40,347 nucleotides of DNA from an uncultured Ruminococcus sp. (GTDB lineage: Bacteria; Bacillota; Clostridia; Oscillospirales; Acutalibacteraceae): assembly GCA_902773635.1 (NCBI GenBank), contig CACYFH010000021.1:1-40347 (forward strand), given 5' to 3'. Position numbers and translations under genes: made by a program. Positions 1 through 9,082 of this stretch are shown here, in pieces (position 1 is the first letter of the stretch; every line of letters starts with the position of its first letter). The notes beneath the pieces were generated by a model. The model ran no database searches and was not told the DNA's origin. It worked only from the letters and a program-made list of their open reading frames with translations.

Positions 1-690
1 GCGCATCAGAGAGGCGGTGCGCTCCATGCCGTCGTCCAGCGCGGGATTCAGCTCCCGCAGGACGGGTATGACCTGATGGCGCAGTCGGTTGCGGGTGTAA
101 TCGTCGGAAAGATTCGTGGAATCCGTCACATATTCAAGCGCGTTCTCACGGCAATAGTCCTCGATCTCTCTGCGGGAAAGGCAGAGAAGCGGGCGGATGA
201 TGCTGTCACGACGGACAGGGATCCCGCCAAGCCCCGCAAGCCCGCTACCGCGGGTCAGGTTCCAGAGCATGGTCTCCATGCTGTCGTCGCGGTGGTGGGC
301 GGTCGCGAGCTTCCCGCCGCGGCGGTTGCGGAGCACGTCGTCAAAGAACCGGTACCGCATGCGCCTGCCGCAGGTCTCTACGCTCTCGCCGAGCGTCGCC
401 GCGACCTCGGGAACGTTCGCCGTCTCACCGTAGAGCGGGACGTCCCACCGCTTACAAAGCGATTGCACGAACGCCATATCGCGGTCGGCTTCTGCGCCGC
501 GGATGCCGTGGTTGAAATGCGCCGCCGCGAGCTTTAGACCATATTCTTCTTTTAAGGAAATAAGAACGTGGAGCAGGCAGACGGAATCCGCGCCGCCGGA
601 GAGCGCGACGACCACGCTCTCGCCCTTACGGAGGAGGTCGTGCTCCTCAATGAAGCTCCTGACGGTCGATACCGTGCCGTTAGCTCTCAC
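1..690 (-). CDS. tilS: tRNA(Ile)-lysidine synthase TilS, N-terminal part (cut by window start)
   Basis: TilS ligates lysine to C34 of the AUA-reading tRNA-Ile in the cytoplasm, using ATP. I read this frame directly from the minus strand: after a GTG start at 690 it gives an N-type PP-loop SGGADS (about residues 30-35), then HFNHGIRG, TAHHRDD, and the NLTRGSGLAGLGGI block, all diagnostic of TilS/MesJ. About 230 residues are visible; the C-terminal tRNA-binding domains lie outside the window. The GTG start overlaps the last 11 bases of dnaB, so translation is probably coupled to the helicase gene. A GTG start plus the missing stop make this gene easy to overlook. Identification is firm; only the exact start is inferred. 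Confidence 0.93.
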   Translation of the reverse strand, partial: MRANGTVSTVRSFIEEHDLLRKGESVVVALSGGADSVCLLHVLISLKEEYGLKLAAAHFNHGIRGAEADRDMAFVQSLCKRWDVPLYGETANVPEVAATLGESVETCGRRMRYRFFDDVLRNRRGGKLATAHHRDDSMETMLWNLTRGSGLAGLGGIPVRRDSIIRPLLCLSRREIEDYCRENALEYVTDSTNLSDDYTRNRLRHQVIPVLRELNPALDDGMERTASLMR

Positions 691-2050
691 GGTTGCGCTC
701 CTGTCCGGTGAATCGCATGAACTCGCCCTGCCAGTGCAGCTTGACGATGGTGGTCTCGCCGTGACGGTTCTTCGCGACGATGCACTCGCCGGAGTTCTGG
801 TCGATCGCCGCCTGAGCGGTCTCGGCGCCGTTCTCGCGGTCATAATAGCCCTCGCGATAGAGGAAGAGGACGATATCCGCGTCCTGCTCGATCGAACCGG
901 AGTCTCTCAGGTCGGAAAGCTGGGGACGGTGATCCTGTCGCTGTTCGGACGCACGGCTGAGCTGGCTCAGACAGATGACGGGAACGTCGATCTCCTTTGC
1001 GAGGATCTTGAGGTTTCTGGTCAGCTCGGAGATCTCCTGCACGCGGTTGCCGTCGCGGCGGCCGGTGGACATGAGCTGGAGGTAGTCGATCACAACGAGA
1101 TCGACGTGCTTGAGCCTTCTGAGCTTCGCCTTCATCTCCGGGACGGTGATGCCCGGGGTATCGTCAAGATAGATATTGGTATTTTTCAGGATATCGCCCG
1201 CACCGATCAATCTCTGCCACTCCTCGGGCTTGAGGTCGCCGGTACGCAGCTTGGTACCGCCGACGAGCGCCTCGGCTGACAAGAGACGGGAGACGAGCTG
1301 TTCCTTGGTCATTTCCAGTGAAAAGAATGCGACGGTCTTTTTCCCGACGACGGCGACGTTGCGCGCGATGTTCAGCGCGAAGGAGGTCTTGCCCATACCG
1401 GGTCGCGCCGCGAGCAGGATCAGGTCGGAGCGGTTGAGTCCGGTGATCACGCGGTCGAGGTCGCCGATGCCGGTCGAGATGGGCTTGACGGAGGCGTCGT
1501 CGCGGTTGAGCATGTCCAGACGGTCGAAGGTCTGGAAGAGCACCTCGTCGATGCGCTGGAGACCCTGGATGTTCTTTCCGCGGCGGATGTCGAAGATCTT
1601 CTGCTCCGCGGAGTCGATGAGCATCTGGGGCTCCTGCTCGCCGTCGGAGCTGTCCTCGATGATATCCCGCGCGGCGGAGATCAGAGCGCGGACGTCGTAC
1701 TTGTCGCGCACGATGCGGGCGTAGTTCTCCACGTTGGTGATGGACGGACAGCTCTGTGCCAGCTGGACGAGGTAGGTCTTGCCGGTCGCCTCGTCAAAGT
1801 CGCGCTCGCGCTTGAGCACGTCCAGCACGGTGATCTGGTCGACCGCCATACCGGAGGTGAACATGCTCATCATCGCCGTGTAGATCGTGCGATGGGTCGC
1901 GACGTAGAAGTATTCGGAGGACGGCAGGATCTCCGCTACGCGGGAGATCGCGTCAGGCTCCATCAGGATCGCGCCGAGCACCGCCTGCTCCGCTTCGGGA
2001 GAATACGGCAGTCTCAGCCCGCTGTATACGGTTGCATTATTATCAGGCAT
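680..2050 (-). CDS. dnaB: Replicative DNA helicase DnaB (DnaC of Bacillus)
   Basis: Hexameric 5'-3' helicase that unwinds DNA at the replication fork and binds primase. The 456 residues match the family length. The N-terminal domain (about 10-115) includes PYSPEAEQAVLGAILM. The RecA-like domain starts near 190 with Walker A ARPGMGKT (215-222), followed by SLEM, the Walker B-like VVIDYLQLM, and the DnaB signature SQLSRASEQR...LSDLRDSGSIEQDAD with the arginine-finger region. No intein interrupts it. Start ATG is preceded by AAGGAA at 6-base spacing. It sits in the conserved Firmicutes order gdpP-rplI-dnaB and overlaps tilS downstream. A 96-base gap with a heptamer repeat separates it from rplI, so co-transcription is likely but not proven. 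Confidence 0.97.
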   Translation of the reverse strand: MPDNNATVYSGLRLPYSPEAEQAVLGAILMEPDAISRVAEILPSSEYFYVATHRTIYTAMMSMFTSGMAVDQITVLDVLKRERDFDEATGKTYLVQLAQSCPSITNVENYARIVRDKYDVRALISAARDIIEDSSDGEQEPQMLIDSAEQKIFDIRRGKNIQGLQRIDEVLFQTFDRLDMLNRDDASVKPISTGIGDLDRVITGLNRSDLILLAARPGMGKTSFALNIARNVAVVGKKTVAFFSLEMTKEQLVSRLLSAEALVGGTKLRTGDLKPEEWQRLIGAGDILKNTNIYLDDTPGITVPEMKAKLRRLKHVDLVVIDYLQLMSTGRRDGNRVQEISELTRNLKILAKEIDVPVICLSQLSRASEQRQDHRPQLSDLRDSGSIEQDADIVLFLYREGYYDRENGAETAQAAIDQNSGECIVAKNRHGETTIVKLHWQGEFMRFTGQERNRES

Positions 2051-2146
2051 AATCTATTCCTTAGTCAAATGAAACAGGAATCGGGTGCGGGCAAAGCCCG
2101 CCCGCAACTATTCACTATTCTTTATTCGTTATTCTTTATTCGATTC
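2051..2146. repeat. rplI-dnaB spacer with ATTCNNT heptamer array
   Basis: Bases 2110-2144 are five head-to-tail 7-base units: attcact, attcttt, attcgtt, attcttt, attcgat. Next to them, about 2086-2100, is a short GC-rich inverted repeat (GCGGGC/GCCCGC) with no T tract on either side, so it is not an intrinsic terminator. A closely related array in the opposite orientation lies at 35492-35526. No coding content is seen. Confidence 0.75.
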
Positions 2147-2593
2147 TTATGCTTTCTCCACAGAGATCGTGCAGTGGGCGGTGATGCCGGAATAGAGCTT
2201 GATCTCCGCTTCATACTCGCCCAGATTCTTGATGTCGTCCTTTAAAACGACCTTGCGCTTGTCGACGTCAACATGCTTTCTCGCCTTGATCTCGGCGGCG
2301 ATCTCCTTCGCGGTGATGCTGCCGAAGAGCTTTCCGCTGTCGCCCGCCTTGGCTTTGATGACGAACTTGGAGCCCTCGAGCTCCTCCTTCGCCTTCTGAG
2401 CGGCGGCGATGGCGGTGTCGATCTTATACTGCTTGCTCTGCTCGGCGTTCTTGAACTCGTTCATCGCCTGTGCGTTCGCTTCCTTCGCGACGTTGCGCGG
2501 GAAAAGGAAATTGCGGGCGTAACCGTCGGAGACGGTGACAAGCTCGCCCTTCTTGCCGAGAGACTTGACGTCCTGTAACAAAATAACTTTCAT
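2147..2593 (-). CDS. rplI: Large ribosomal subunit protein bL9
   Basis: bL9 binds 23S rRNA and helps maintain reading frame by restraining neighbouring ribosomes. The 148-residue product is the normal family length. It opens with [19 protein letters not shown] followed by [13 protein letters not shown], the bL9 signature, then the long central helix (about 45-75) and the C-terminal rRNA-binding domain. ATG at 2593 has GGAGG 8 bases upstream. It lies 40 bases after gdpP and upstream of dnaB on the same strand, the usual Firmicutes arrangement. Confidence 0.97.
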   Translation of the reverse strand: MKVILLQDVKSLGKKGELVTVSDGYARNFLFPRNVAKEANAQAMNEFKNAEQSKQYKIDTAIAAAQKAKEELEGSKFVIKAKAGDSGKLFGSITAKEIAAEIKARKHVDVDKRKVVLKDDIKNLGEYEAEIKLYSGITAHCTISVEKA

Positions 2594-2633
2594 ATACTGT
2601 TCCTCCCGGGCATCTGCCCTATATTTATGTGTA

Positions 2634-4577
2634 TTATAGATTAAACTTGACGTCCTTCAAAGCCTCGACCAGCCGCTCCTTCGCGTCGTCGAGGGTGACG
2701 TCCCTGAGCTGAGCCGCCGCCATATTCTGGTGACCGCCGCCGCCGAGCGCCTCCATCACGAGCTGGACGTTCAGCTTTCCGAGAGACCGCGCCGAGATAT
2801 TGACGGTATGGGCGTCGATCGGCGAGATCACGAAGGATGCGAAGGTATCGCGGATGGAGAGCAGGTCGTCCGCCGCCTGAGCGCAGACGATGCGCGAATT
2901 GGGGATCTGGTCGTAGGCGATCGTGATGGCGCAGTGGTTGTAGATCTGTGCCGAGGCGATCAGCTTGCTCTTGTCGCGGTAATTCTCCAAGGTGTTGGAG
3001 AAAACGTTGCGGACGGAGACGGTGTCGGCGCCCTTCTTCCGCAGGAACGCCGCGGCCTCAAAGGTGCGGACGCCGGTATTGATGACGAAATTCTTGGTGT
3101 CGAGCATGATGCCCGCGAGCAGGGCTTCCGCGTCGATATGGCTGAGGATGTCGTCCGCAAGGTACTCCACGACCTCGGTGACCAGCTCGCACGCCGAGGA
3201 AGCGCTCGGCTCATGCAGGAACACGCTCGCGTTGTCGATATGATCCACCATCTTGCGGTGATGGTCGATGACGACCACCTTGCCGCAGTTATGCAGCACG
3301 CGGTCGCTCTCCACCACATGGGACGAATGGGTGTCCACGATGACCAGCAGCGTATGCGCTCCCGCGAGGACGAAGCCGCGCTCCGCGTTGATGAACATGT
3401 CGCGGCGGTTCTCCCTGAGACGGTCGATCATCGCGCGCGCCAGCGTATGCTCGATATCGCAGACGATGTGGCACTGCTTGTTATATTTCTTGGTGACGAG
3501 GGCGTAGACGCCCGCCGCCGCGCCGACAGAGTCGAGGTCGGAGAACTTGTGACCCATGACGAGCACGCGCTCCGACTGGGCGATCTGCTCCGCAAGCTGT
3601 TGGGACAGAGCGCGGACGCGCACCTTGGAGGTTTTTTCCACACCCTTGGCGACGCCGCCGAAGAAGATGTAGTCGCTGTTCTTGAGCACCGCGACCTGAT
3701 CGCCGCCGCGCCCGAGCGCCATATCCAGCGCCTTCTTCGCCTGAGCGGCGCTCTCGGTCAGGCTCTCACAGCCGTGGCCGACACCGATGGACAGGGTCGC
3801 CGGACGTCCATTATAAGTCACGGAGCGGACGCTGTCAAGCAGCTTGAACTTGCGCTCCATCTGCTCGCGCAGCACCTTCTCGTCAAAGATCGCCATATAG
3901 CGGTTCTCGCCGAGCTTTCGCAGGAGGATCTGATGCTTTGTCGCCCAGCGGTAGAGGAGATCCTCCGCCGCGAGGTGAGCCGCCGCCGCCTGCTGGTCGG
4001 TGTCGGAGGAGAAGTCCTCGATGTTGTCGAAGATGATCAGCGCCACGCTTTTTTTCGTATCCATATATGTATCGGCGAGATTCTTGTAATAGGTGTCGTC
4101 GATGAACTCGAACAGCACGCCGCGCTCGATCTCGCGGGCGAAAACGGTATAGCGCTTGCCGGCAAAGCTCGTGTCAAAGGAAGCGCGCTTCAAGGCGTCC
4201 CCCACTTCGATATCGGAGATGAAGGGGTTGATGCGGCTGTTCTCGCCGTCTGTCTCATCCAAAAAAGCCTTGCGGAAGCGGGAGTTGTAGGAGAGGAGCT
4301 CTCCGTGCTCGCCGCAGACAGCAACAGGCGTTTTCAGCGCCTCAAGCATCTTTCCGTCGGGTGAGAAGCAGTCGCGCATCGCGGACTGTGAGACCTGGCG
4401 GACGTAGGTGCGGAAACGCACGATCAGCACGAAGCAGACGATCACCGCCACCGTCGACACGGCGGACTCGATCATGCCCAGGATTCGGTTGTAGTAGTAG
4501 GTCAGCGCCGACATCAGAATCATCAGCACCGACAGTATCAGATATATCGGCAAAGCCGTCCAAACATGTTTCTTCAT
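2634..4577 (-). CDS. gdpP: GdpP-type cyclic-di-AMP phosphodiesterase (DHH-DHHA1)
   Basis: Membrane-anchored phosphodiesterase that hydrolyses c-di-AMP to pApA, tuning potassium, osmotic and cell-wall homeostasis. The 647 residues follow the GdpP/YybT plan. Two transmembrane helices occupy about 8-55, then a PAS-like segment and a GGDEF domain (about 170-300) in which the GGDEF signature is degenerate (GENRYMAIF region), as in all GdpP. The DHH domain begins with [16 protein letters not shown], then [10 protein letters not shown] and VIDHHRK (the DHH motif). DHHA1 ends with [12 protein letters not shown]. All metal-binding motifs appear intact. The start is ATG at 4577 with a modest GGGGA upstream. 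It probably leads the gdpP-rplI-dnaB-tilS unit; the usual upstream yybS is absent. Confidence 0.95.
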   Translation of the reverse strand: MKKHVWTALPIYLILSVLMILMSALTYYYNRILGMIESAVSTVAVIVCFVLIVRFRTYVRQVSQSAMRDCFSPDGKMLEALKTPVAVCGEHGELLSYNSRFRKAFLDETDGENSRINPFISDIEVGDALKRASFDTSFAGKRYTVFAREIERGVLFEFIDDTYYKNLADTYMDTKKSVALIIFDNIEDFSSDTDQQAAAAHLAAEDLLYRWATKHQILLRKLGENRYMAIFDEKVLREQMERKFKLLDSVRSVTYNGRPATLSIGVGHGCESLTESAAQAKKALDMALGRGGDQVAVLKNSDYIFFGGVAKGVEKTSKVRVRALSQQLAEQIAQSERVLVMGHKFSDLDSVGAAAGVYALVTKKYNKQCHIVCDIEHTLARAMIDRLRENRRDMFINAERGFVLAGAHTLLVIVDTHSSHVVESDRVLHNCGKVVVIDHHRKMVDHIDNASVFLHEPSASSACELVTEVVEYLADDILSHIDAEALLAGIMLDTKNFVINTGVRTFEAAAFLRKKGADTVSVRNVFSNTLENYRDKSKLIASAQIYNHCAITIAYDQIPNSRIVCAQAADDLLSIRDTFASFVISPIDAHTVNISARSLGKLNVQLVMEALGGGGHQNMAAAQLRDVTLDDAKERLVEALKDVKFNL

Positions 4578-4648
4578 GTTTTCCCCGATCTTAATTTATC
4601 GCTTCCGGCGTCCCCTTTTCGGGACGTCCGTCGCGTAATGATCAATGT

Positions 4649-6697
4649 TTACTCAGTCCACAGCGAGAGGATGTTCTTCGCGTGGTTGTTGATGCGCATG
4701 GCGTCCGTCGTATTGACGATATCATCGCCGTTTACGTTCGCGCAATTGAACTCGTAGCCGGTAAGCTCCAGCACGCCTCTCGCGTGGTTGTTCGCGCGCA
4801 TCATATCCGTCGTGTTCACCAAGCCGTCTCCGTTGACGTCGCCGATAGGATGGAGTTTGATCATGCCAAGGGTCGCGCCATCTACAGTCAGCTCCGTCTC
4901 ACGCGCCACATGGTTCTTCTTCTCCGCGCGGAGGATGTATGCGCCGTCGGCAACGCCGGTAAAGGTTCCCTCGCCGAAAAAGCCGATCAGTACCGCGCTG
5001 TCGGTGTCGCACCGCATCGTCGTGCTGTACGCCGGGGCGGTCTCGCCCTTGTGCGTCAGCGTGAGGGTCACGTCGTCCGTCATGCTCAGGAAGCTCGTCA
5101 CGGATACGGAAACGTTCGAGCCGATCGGCACGAAGCTCCAGCGCTGTGCGGCAGAGCCGTTGAACGGATGCGCCTGCACGTTCGTGCCGTTGTCGGTGTT
5201 GGCGTTCCACACGTCGAGATACTGCCCGGCGAGCTTGTTGATCAGGAAGCAGGTGCCGTCGGAGTTTTTCCTGATCTTCCAGAACTGTCCGCGGCTGTCG
5301 TTCTTCTCATACAGCATGGCGTTCTGGTTTTTATCGGCAAAGGTAATGGGATCGTTCGCAATCTCGACCGCCAGCCCGCTTGTTTTCTCATAGATACGGT
5401 ACCAGCCGTCGCCCGCGTACTCGAGCATATAGTGCTCCGCGTTCTTGCGGTTGGTCGGGTCGTCCGTGTTCCAGACGTCGATATTGCTCCCGGCCTTGAA
5501 CTCGGAGGGAACGCCGATGACGTCGAGGAAGAGGCTGTCCTTGAGGGATGACCAGATCGCGTACTCGCCGTCGGGCAGGGGACGCTCGTCGAGCTTGCAG
5601 GGGATCAGCGCGAAGCCCTGCGCCTTAGCGCCGTTGCCGAGCCATGTGCGGACGTTGGTGCCGTTCGCGTAGCCGCCGTTGTAAACGTCCATGTAGAAGG
5701 AGCTGCACCGCGCTCTCAGGCGGTAGCCGGTATCGGAGACCTCCACCGACCATTGCTGGGCGACGCTGTCGTTGGACGGCCAAAGCCGGATATTGGCGCC
5801 GGCGGTCAGGGAACCGTCGACGACGTCCAGACAGTAGTGGGTGTCCTTCTGGGTGATCTTGTAGAAGCCGTTGCCGCGGTATTCAAAGCGGAATGCGTCG
5901 AAAACGCTCGGCACGGTATTCTCCGGCCAGCCCCACATCTGGACGTTCGTGCCGTCCACGGCAGCAGGCTCGTTGCCGGGGATATCGAGGAAATAGTTCC
6001 TGCCGATCGCGCTGCACGCCCAGTAATCGCCGTCGGGGATCGTCTGACCCGCCGCCTCGGACTCCGCCATCACATGACCGTCCATCGGAATGTCCTTCAC
6101 ATGGATGAATCGGTAACCCTCCGCGATCCACTGGGACGTCGTCATAACTCTCAGCGGCGTCTGATAGCAGCCCCTGATACTGTAGTTGTACTCCTCCACG
6201 GTCACGCTGGTGCCGTTGACCGCAGAGACCCACGCAACATGTCCGTACTTACCGGACTCCCTCCACGCGATCGCACCGACAGCGGGCGTATTGTTGACGG
6301 GGAAGCCCAGCGTCTGGAAGGCAGTTCCCCAGTATTTCGCGTCGCCGAGGCGTGTGCCGTAGGCGTTGTTCTCAACCTTGTGATAACTGTTGCGAACCGC
6401 GTAGTAAACGCCGTTCACGGTAAAATGATAATTGTTGAAATCAGAGATCCCGTTGCGGCTCTCCATACACCACGCGACAAAGGAGGTGCACTCGCGGTTA
6501 AAGAATTTCCATCGGTCTGTGACCGTATCCTTGGCGGGATCACGGTAAATCGACGGATAATCGTCGCCGCCGGTCGCGGAAAGATCTGTATTTGCGGCGG
6601 TCTGCGCCGCGCCCTCCTGCACCGCGGAGATCGGCACGGCAAACGCCGTACACAGCAGAACCGCCGCAAGCAGAATACAGAGAAGTGTTTTTTTCAT
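4649..6697 (-). CDS. Secreted CHAP-domain cell-wall hydrolase with ricin-type lectin repeats and C-terminal dockerin
   Basis: A 682-residue exported protein. A signal peptide covers about 1-25 (KK, hydrophobic core, PISA cleavage site). The CHAP domain (about 45-200) shows a catalytic Cys70 in RECTSFVAW, His153 in YGHVAWV and Glu169/Asn171 in VEEYNY; CHAP enzymes cleave peptidoglycan amide or peptide bonds. Ricin-B-like lectin repeats fill about 215-530, with QxW-type motifs AQQWSV, GQFWKI and AQRWSF, suggesting glycan binding. A beta-rich linker leads to a type I dockerin at 619-682 with two calcium loops (DVNGDGLVNTTD and NVNGDDIVNTTD), which would dock to a cohesin scaffold. ATG has AAGGAGG upstream. 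No cohesin is in the window. The natural substrate (own wall, rival bacteria or host glycan) cannot be decided. Confidence 0.9.
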   Translation of the reverse strand: MKKTLLCILLAAVLLCTAFAVPISAVQEGAAQTAANTDLSATGGDDYPSIYRDPAKDTVTDRWKFFNRECTSFVAWCMESRNGISDFNNYHFTVNGVYYAVRNSYHKVENNAYGTRLGDAKYWGTAFQTLGFPVNNTPAVGAIAWRESGKYGHVAWVSAVNGTSVTVEEYNYSIRGCYQTPLRVMTTSQWIAEGYRFIHVKDIPMDGHVMAESEAAGQTIPDGDYWACSAIGRNYFLDIPGNEPAAVDGTNVQMWGWPENTVPSVFDAFRFEYRGNGFYKITQKDTHYCLDVVDGSLTAGANIRLWPSNDSVAQQWSVEVSDTGYRLRARCSSFYMDVYNGGYANGTNVRTWLGNGAKAQGFALIPCKLDERPLPDGEYAIWSSLKDSLFLDVIGVPSEFKAGSNIDVWNTDDPTNRKNAEHYMLEYAGDGWYRIYEKTSGLAVEIANDPITFADKNQNAMLYEKNDSRGQFWKIRKNSDGTCFLINKLAGQYLDVWNANTDNGTNVQAHPFNGSAAQRWSFVPIGSNVSVSVTSFLSMTDDVTLTLTHKGETAPAYSTTMRCDTDSAVLIGFFGEGTFTGVADGAYILRAEKKNHVARETELTVDGATLGMIKLHPIGDVNGDGLVNTTDMMRANNHARGVLELTGYEFNCANVNGDDIVNTTDAMRINNHAKNILSLWTE

Positions 6698-6788
6698 GGT
6701 GAACCTCCTTCAGAGGGCAGGGAGCAATCAAAAGACAAAAGGAACCTGCGCTCCTTCTATTCTTTTCTTTCTTTACTTTCTTATCTTT

Positions 6789-6849
6789 ATTATATAGTGG
6801 TTAGCTGCTGGTTGATTGATGGTTGATCGTTGGTTGAAGTGCCGGTTGA
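6789..6849 (-). promoter_or_regulatory. Phased TCAACC box array abutting a TATAAT -10, upstream of the CHAP-dockerin gene
   Basis: Reading the minus strand, TCAACC occurs at 6849-6844, 6837-6832, 6826-6821 and 6815-6810, with a weaker CTAACC at 6804-6799. Start-to-start spacing is 12, 11, 11 and 11 bases. TATAAT (6794-6789) follows 4 bases later. The box at 6815-6810 overlaps where a -35 would be, and no good -35 hexamer is present. This resembles direct-repeat sites of OmpR/PhoB-family activators, but could also be a degenerate tandem repeat. Confidence 0.45.
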
Positions 6850-6951
6850 CCGCTTCATCACAGAGCTGAAAGCGCCGCATGATATCTGACCTTTTTGCGG
6901 TCGGGCGGTCGGTTGCTCAGCTGGTTGAAAAATGCGAAGTTTTGAAGCGTT

Positions 6952-8772
6952 TTATACTTCCATCAAAATCGGCAGGATCATCGGAGAACGACCGGTCTGG
7001 CGGACGATCAGCTTGGCGATGTCGTCCTTGATCAGGTTTTTGATGACGCCCCACTCATGGATGTTCCTGCGGGAGCAATCCTCGAGGATATCGTTAGACA
7101 GCGAGCGGATATCGTCCATCAGATCGCCGCTCTCGCGCACGTAAACAAAGCCGCGGGAGACGATATCGGGGCCGCTGACGACGTGGCCGTCGTAGACGTC
7201 CAGAGACGCGACAATGATGATCAAGCCGTCCTGACCCAGATGCTTACGGTCGCGCAGAACGATAGATCCGACGTCGCCGACGCCGAGACCGTCGACAAAG
7301 ATCTTGCCCGCGGTGACAGGCTCGCCCTCCTTGATGCCGTTCTCGCTGATCTCGACCATCCTGCCGATATCGCCGATGTAGATGTTCTCAGACGGCATAC
7401 CCATCGACATCGCGAGCGCACGGTGCTTCTGGAGCATCTTCTGCTCGCCGTGGACGGGGACGAAGTACTTCGGCTTGACCAGAGAATGGATGAGCTTCAA
7501 CTCCTCCTGACATGCGTGGCCGGAGACGTGCACCTCGTACATGCTCTCATATACGACCTCACACCCGCGCTTCAAGAGCTCGTCGACGACGTTGCCGACG
7601 GTGCGCTCGTTGCCGGGGATGGGTTTTGCGGAAATGATGATGAAATCGCCCGCGCCGACGGAGACCTTGCGGTGGTCGGAATACGCCATGCGCGAGAGCG
7701 CGGACATCGGCTCGCCCTGAGAGCCTGTGGTCGCGAGGACGATCTTCTCAGGCGGATAATCCTTGAGCTGGTCGATGTCGATGATCATGTTATCGGGCAC
7801 GTTGACGTAGCCCAGCTCCTGAGCGACCTTCATGTAATTGATCATGGAGCGGCCGGAGAACGCGAGCTTGCGGCCATACTGAACCGCGCAGTTGATGATC
7901 TGCTGGATGCGGCTGATATTGGACGCGAAGGTCGCGATGATGATGCGCTTATGGCGCGCGGTGGAGAAGAGCTTCTCAAAGCTGTCGGTGACCTTCTGCT
8001 CCGTGGGCGTATAGCCGGGACGCTCGGCGTTGGTGCTCTCCGCGAACAGCGCGAGCACGCCCTCGTCGCCGAGAGCCGCAAAGCGGTTGAGGTCGGTCAT
8101 CCTGCCCTCGATGGGGGTGTAGTCGATCTTGAAGTCGCCGGTATGGACGATCACGCCCGCGGGGGTGTGCATGGCGACGGCGACAGCGTCCGGGATGCTG
8201 TGGTTGACGTGGATCAGCTCGATGTCAAAGCAGCCGAGCTTGATGTGTCCGCCGGCGTTCACCTTGACGAGCGTCGGGGGCGCGGAGAGGCTGTGCTCCT
8301 TGAGCTTGTTCTCGATCAGACCGATGGTCAGCGGGGTGCCGTAGATCGGTACGTTCACCTTCGCGAGCAGGTACGGGATGCCGCCGATATGGTCCTCATG
8401 TCCGTGGGTGATGACCACGCCGCGGATGCGGTCGCGGTTCTGCTCCAGATAGGCGAAATCCGGGATGACCAGATCGACGCCGAGCATATCGCCGTCGGGG
8501 AACGCCATACCGCAGTCAACGATCACGATATCGCCCTCGCACTCGAACACGGTGAGGTTCTTGCCGATCTCGTTGAGACCGCCGAGGAAAGCGACCTTGA
8601 TGGGCGGCTTTGCGGGGATGATCTTCTTCGGCTTGCGCGGCTTCTTCTGCTTATTGTTCGCCGAAACGGTCGGCTTGAACATCGCTCTCTTGGGCGCCGC
8701 TTTTGTTTTCTTCGCGCTCTTGTTGGACGCGGGTTTTGTCTTATTCATCTGAGTTTTCTTCTTCTCGCTCAA
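6952..8772 (-). CDS. rnj: Ribonuclease J
   Basis: Metallo-beta-lactamase/beta-CASP ribonuclease with 5'-3' exonuclease and endonuclease activity, central to mRNA decay and rRNA maturation in Firmicutes. Residues about 57-606 are canonical: zinc motif THGHEDHIGG (122-131), HTGDFKID, the beta-CASP block SGRSMINY, and HVSGHACQEELKL with VPVHGE near the C-terminal third. The first 55 residues form an unusually Lys/Ala/Pro-rich, low-complexity extension, probably disordered. The start is TTG at 8772, preceded by AAGGAGG with 7-base spacing. One RNase J is present here; whether a second paralogue exists elsewhere is unknown. Confidence 0.95.
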   Translation of the reverse strand: MSEKKKTQMNKTKPASNKSAKKTKAAPKRAMFKPTVSANNKQKKPRKPKKIIPAKPPIKVAFLGGLNEIGKNLTVFECEGDIVIVDCGMAFPDGDMLGVDLVIPDFAYLEQNRDRIRGVVITHGHEDHIGGIPYLLAKVNVPIYGTPLTIGLIENKLKEHSLSAPPTLVKVNAGGHIKLGCFDIELIHVNHSIPDAVAVAMHTPAGVIVHTGDFKIDYTPIEGRMTDLNRFAALGDEGVLALFAESTNAERPGYTPTEQKVTDSFEKLFSTARHKRIIIATFASNISRIQQIINCAVQYGRKLAFSGRSMINYMKVAQELGYVNVPDNMIIDIDQLKDYPPEKIVLATTGSQGEPMSALSRMAYSDHRKVSVGAGDFIIISAKPIPGNERTVGNVVDELLKRGCEVVYESMYEVHVSGHACQEELKLIHSLVKPKYFVPVHGEQKMLQKHRALAMSMGMPSENIYIGDIGRMVEISENGIKEGEPVTAGKIFVDGLGVGDVGSIVLRDRKHLGQDGLIIIVASLDVYDGHVVSGPDIVSRGFVYVRESGDLMDDIRSLSNDILEDCSRRNIHEWGVIKNLIKDDIAKLIVRQTGRSPMILPILMEV

Positions 8773-8914
8773 ATAAATACCTCCTTTTTCTTTGCAATGG
8801 TATTATGTATGGCGTCTGCTTCCATGCCGTACGGAAACAGAGATGATCCAAAGGTAAGGGTCTCGCATTTTGAGCCGTCTCAAAAATACAAACACTCCCA
8901 CTTATACATAATAT

Positions 8915-8943
8915 ATGATAGCGCAAAAATGCCCTTCGGTCAA
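8915..8943 (-). promoter_or_regulatory. Predicted sigma-A promoter of rnj
   Basis: Minus strand TTGACC (8943-8938), 17-base spacer, TATCAT (8920-8915). Transcription would begin near 8908, giving a 5' leader of about 135 bases before the TTG start of rnj, long enough for post-transcriptional control. Confidence 0.6.
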
Positions 8944-8999
8944 TAGTTTGCGGGAATTATTTCGCTATGAGTGTGTAACAGCGGCGAAGTTTTTGATCA

Positions 9000-9027
9000 T
9001 GTAGGGCGGGGGTACCCCCGCCCTACA
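9000..9027. repeat. Perfect 28-bp GTAG-headed palindrome
   Basis: The half-site TGTAGGGCGGGGGT is followed immediately by its exact reverse complement, with no loop. It lies in the rnj-rnhA spacer, has no T tract, and belongs to the same family as 29092-29121, 16008-16033, 31713-31824 and 39469-39495. The rest of 8944-9082 shows nothing recognisable. Confidence 0.85.
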
Positions 9028-9082
9028 ATAGCGTCTGAGCACGTCTCTCTCCATTATCGGCGGGATTTTCTCAAAAAAACAG

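Noticed and set aside
4649-6697. Phage endolysin
   Set aside because: It has a Sec signal peptide, lectin repeats and a dockerin, and no phage genes surround it.
7057-8946. 629-codon open frame on the plus strand opposite rnj
   Set aside because: It mirrors the codon phase of the GC-rich rnj gene, has no ribosome site, and its product is repetitive Asp/Val/His/Ala with no family resemblance. The same applies to the long frames opposite gdpP (2730-4364) and opposite the CHAP gene (5753-6826).
9000-9027. Intrinsic terminator for rnj or rnhA
   Set aside because: It lies upstream of both genes and no T run follows on either strand.
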